Below are positions 6,459 to 8,150 of a stretch of 8,150 bases of DNA, in pieces. This stretch comes from Wolbachia endosymbiont of Cylisticus convexus. GTDB taxonomy: Bacteria > Pseudomonadota > Alphaproteobacteria > Rickettsiales > Anaplasmataceae. The notes under the pieces were generated by a model. That model saw only the letters and a list, made by a program, of their open reading frames with translations, did no database searches and had not been told where the DNA came from. The position numbers were made by a program, and so were the translations under genes. Location of the stretch: positions 1 through 8,150 of the forward strand of contig NZ_QPIP01000073.1 of the NCBI RefSeq assembly GCF_003344345.1, given 5' to 3'. Every line of letters begins with the position of its first letter. Position 1 is the first letter of the stretch.

Positions 6459-6651
6459 AAATTTCTGACAACTTACTGCACTGTTTTAACAGTAACATTA
6501 TGCATATCTTTGTTAAATAATCTTTTTTTACTATTCTCAAATAAATCTCTATTAATTTAACAACATATATTGTTAGTAACTTAAATAATACAATCACTTC
6601 CAGCACCCAAAACCATCCAGTGTGAGAACAAGTTTTTTTTAGATGAGTTGG
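6459..6651. other. AT-rich gap without an identifiable gene
   Basis: Nothing recognisable is coded on either strand. A short perfect stem TAACAA/TTGTTA (6558-6563 with 6570-6575) is present. The minus-strand frame that runs out of the IS256 remnant through here codes for a hydrophobic, low-complexity peptide with no resemblance to a transposase, so it is a read-through of non-coding DNA. Confidence 0.5.
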
Positions 6652-6990
6652 TCTGGCATATGTACTTAAGACCTTTGCTTCAAGTTCCGGGTGTAGGCTT
6701 ATTTGCCTTTTTTTGACTATTTGCGGTTCAAAGCTTCCCTCCCTATCTCTTAGTGTTAACAGTTCAAATGACCCTGCACTTGTGCGTAAAGTCTTTCCTG
6801 TTTCTGCGATTATTTTCTTCGTTCCTATTATTTGATAGATGGCTTTCCATTTCACCTTCCAGACTTGCTTCCAGCAGCCTTTTTATGAATGGTGTCATCT
6901 CTTCCTGTCAATGGTCTGCCTTCCCTTATAGACGATAGGTTTCTAACTTTTTGTAATCTACCAAATCGGTAGTACTATTCGCTTAACTCA
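6652..6990 (-). pseudogene. IS256/Mutator-type transposase, N-terminal remnant
   Basis: On the minus strand one can read, in order but in changing frames: VDYKKLETYRL, then IREGRPLTGRD, then TPFIKRLLEASLEGEME with SHLSNNRNEENNRRN, then GKTLRTSAGSFELLTLRD followed by REGSFEPQIVKKRQ and LHPELEAKVLSTYAR. This is the characteristic N-terminal part of IS256-family transposases (GEM.xHL...NRRNGK..KTxRT, RDRxGxFEP, YARG). Frame breaks fall near 6928-6933, 6894-6898 and 6798-6803, the last looking like one extra A in AACAGGAAAG. The match stops abruptly after STYAR near 6652. The DDE catalytic domain, about two thirds of the usual 400 residues, is gone. A 141-residue open frame (6430-6855) covers part of this remnant and then unrelated DNA; it should not be annotated as a gene. 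Confidence 0.85.
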
Positions 6991-7033
6991 CATGTCAAAT
7001 CTCCATTTTTTATATTAATTTATTATTTTTCTT

Positions 7034-7075
7034 CTCGGCTTGACACAGTTTATTTAATCATAGGCGTCAAGTTAA
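7034..7075. repeat. Imperfect palindrome, possibly the old IS256 end
   Basis: CTTGAC and GTCAAG bracket about 20 AT-rich bases (GGCTTGACACAG ... AGGCGTCAAG). It lies about 50-60 bases upstream of the IS256 remnant's N-terminus, where that element's terminal repeat would be expected. With the other end deleted this cannot be confirmed from the window. Confidence 0.2.
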
Positions 7076-7140
7076 GGAAAAGTGACATAAGAAAGATACC
7101 GTCTTGCTAGTCAACAAAAAAATTACTCAAGCTGTATCAT

Positions 7141-7228
7141 AAAATCAAAAAATACTTCTGATTGTGTAACAGTACACAGATTACAGTTAGTGAATATGTT
7201 GAATGGATTGGAAGCATTTTTTGATTTT
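7141..7228. repeat. 18-bp inverted repeat at the 3' end of the IS110 gene
   Basis: AAAATCAAAAAATACTTC (7141-7158) and GAAGCATTTTTTGATTTT (7211-7228) are inverted copies with one mismatch, separated by 52 bases. The right arm overlaps the IS110 transposase stop codon (7227-7229). As RNA it would form a long hairpin after the gene: a possible terminator, an element-encoded structured RNA, or the two ends of an unrelated tiny element. Confidence 0.55.
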
Positions 7229-8150
7229 AAACTACAGTCAACATCCTAGTTCTGTAATTCTTGATATGATTTGGATCAAAAGCACTTTTGGATGTCAGGA
7301 TACCGAAAATGATATGGAGTAGCTTACGCATTGCAGCTCCCACAATTGCCATATTATGCTTACCCTTCTTCTTTAGTCTTTGGCAAAAACTCACAATGAT
7401 AGGATTGTGATTCTTGGCTACTATGGCAGGAAAGAAAAGGGCCTTACGTAATGTTTGTGAACCTGATTTACTTAATCTTGGTTTAGAATGTACAGATGAA
7501 CCTGATGTTATATTTTTCGGTATAACTCCTGTATATGCTGCCAATTGCCTGGCATCTCTAAAAGCTTTTATGTCAGGGATTTCAGCTAAAATAGCCATTG
7601 CTGATTCCTCTCCTATTCCTGGAATAGTCAATAGAAGCTGAAAATTTTCCAACAATTCTTTGTGCTGCTTTAATAGTTTGCGTATGGAGTTTTTTATTAT
7701 TTCTATTTTTTTAACTATATTCGTTGCAACAAGCATTTGCAACTTCTTTAGGCAGTCTCTCTTTTTTTTCTAGGTGGTTATTTACTAATTCTTTTAACGC
7801 AACTGAGCAACGATAAAGATGTTTTAATTTTTTCATTTCAGAAGAAGGTGGTGTCCAACGAGTTGGTTCCTGTCTTTGGCAATAATCAGCAATAATTTCT
7901 GCATCAGTCTGATCATTCTTTTGTCTTACGAGCTTACTCCTTGTATAAGATTTAATACAATAAGGATTTACAACACTAACAAAATGTCCAGCATTGTGCA
8001 GAAATTCAGCCAAAGCTTCGCTATAACAACCACATGCATGACTTTACTTCTTCCACATTATGCTTTTGTAGAAAACTCAGCAGACCTTGAAACCCAAGAT
8101 CATCGTTCTTAAAGCTCCTTTTCCTAGTTTCACGCTTTTCTTTTTTACTT
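7227..8150 (-). pseudogene. IS110-family transposase, frameshifted, runs past window end
   Basis: This is a DEDD (RuvC-like) transposase of the IS110 type; its first residues lie beyond 8150. From the window end one reads a basic linker, then NDDLGFQGLLSFLQKHN and EEVKSCM. Next should come Glu-Ala-Thr-Gly; instead the frame jumps near 8032 to GCYSEALAEFL, as if 8 bases were lost, removing the second acidic catalytic residue. The next stretch keeps the paired Asp motif (QKNDQTDAEIIADYC). At 7762-7769 an A8 tract (minus strand) shifts the frame; with seven A the protein would continue LEKKRDCLKKLQ into the C-terminal part. That part (to 7227) has the Transposase_20 helix-hairpin core IPGIGEESAMAILAEIP, YTGVIPK, and SGS..RKALFFPAIVA. 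The class is certain, the loss of function nearly so. Confidence 0.88.

Noticed and set aside
6558..6575. Small perfect stem TAACAA/TTGTTA as an operator or terminator
   Set aside because: Six base pairs of mostly A and T are expected by chance in this composition, and no T run or adjacent promoter supports a role.
6430..6855. 141-residue open frame on the minus strand as a real gene
   Set aside because: Its first half is one frame of a broken IS256 transposase and its second half is AT-rich low-complexity sequence without any transposase features.
7414..8112. Plus-strand frames over the IS110 gene (7414-7641, 7876-8112)
   Set aside because: They are complementary to clearly recognisable transposase sequence and match nothing themselves.

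Overview
The window looks like the chromosome of an insect or other arthropod endosymbiont of the Wolbachia type (Alphaproteobacteria, Rickettsiales). The evidence is strong A+T bias, two ankyrin-repeat genes (one a bacterial NLR-like NB-ARC/ankyrin protein) and three decaying insertion sequences of the IS3, IS256 and IS110 families within about 8 kb. No ribosomal or tRNA gene or housekeeping marker is present, so the genus is inferred from gene content and style. The arrangement resembles accessory 'eukaryotic-association' or prophage-flanking DNA in Wolbachia, but no phage structural gene is visible.

Layout. (1) 57-1223, minus: an ankyrin-repeat gene whose best start (ATG at 1223 with a good ribosome binding site) is cut off from the main reading frame by a TAG at codon 11; 367 codons remain open from a TTG at 1160. 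(2) 1366-2555, minus: an IS3-family element with 33-bp perfect inverted ends. Its transposase has a clean N-terminal half, but several small gaps in the catalytic half remove the first catalytic Asp and break the frame at least twice. (3) 2556-2874: a gap with one doubtful small membrane-protein frame. (4) 2875-6300, plus: the only fully intact unit, a two-gene operon. It has an unrecognised 304-residue protein followed with no gap (TAG directly abutting ATG) by an 836-residue NB-ARC (STAND) ATPase with a C-terminal ankyrin array. A TTGACA promoter candidate lies just upstream. (5) 6345-6458: a 37-codon ORF of unknown meaning. (6) 6652-6990, minus: a frameshifted N-terminal remnant of an IS256/Mutator-type transposase. 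(7) 7227-8150, minus: an IS110-family transposase running off the window end, broken by loss of the Glu-Ala-Thr motif and by a probable one-base gain in an A tract. An 18-bp inverted repeat follows its stop codon.

Working together. The mobile elements are decaying while the 2875-6300 operon stays open over 1,140 codons, which suggests it is under selection or arrived recently. The NB-ARC protein has the elements of a signal-transducing switch: a P-loop, an aspartate at Walker B, GLPLA, a winged helix with an MHD-like motif, and ankyrin repeats in the sensor position. Such proteins act either in anti-phage or innate immunity, or as secreted effectors meeting eukaryotic targets. The abutting 304-residue gene is its natural candidate partner. 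This two-gene unit is the most interesting content of the window; its function is not established by the sequence.
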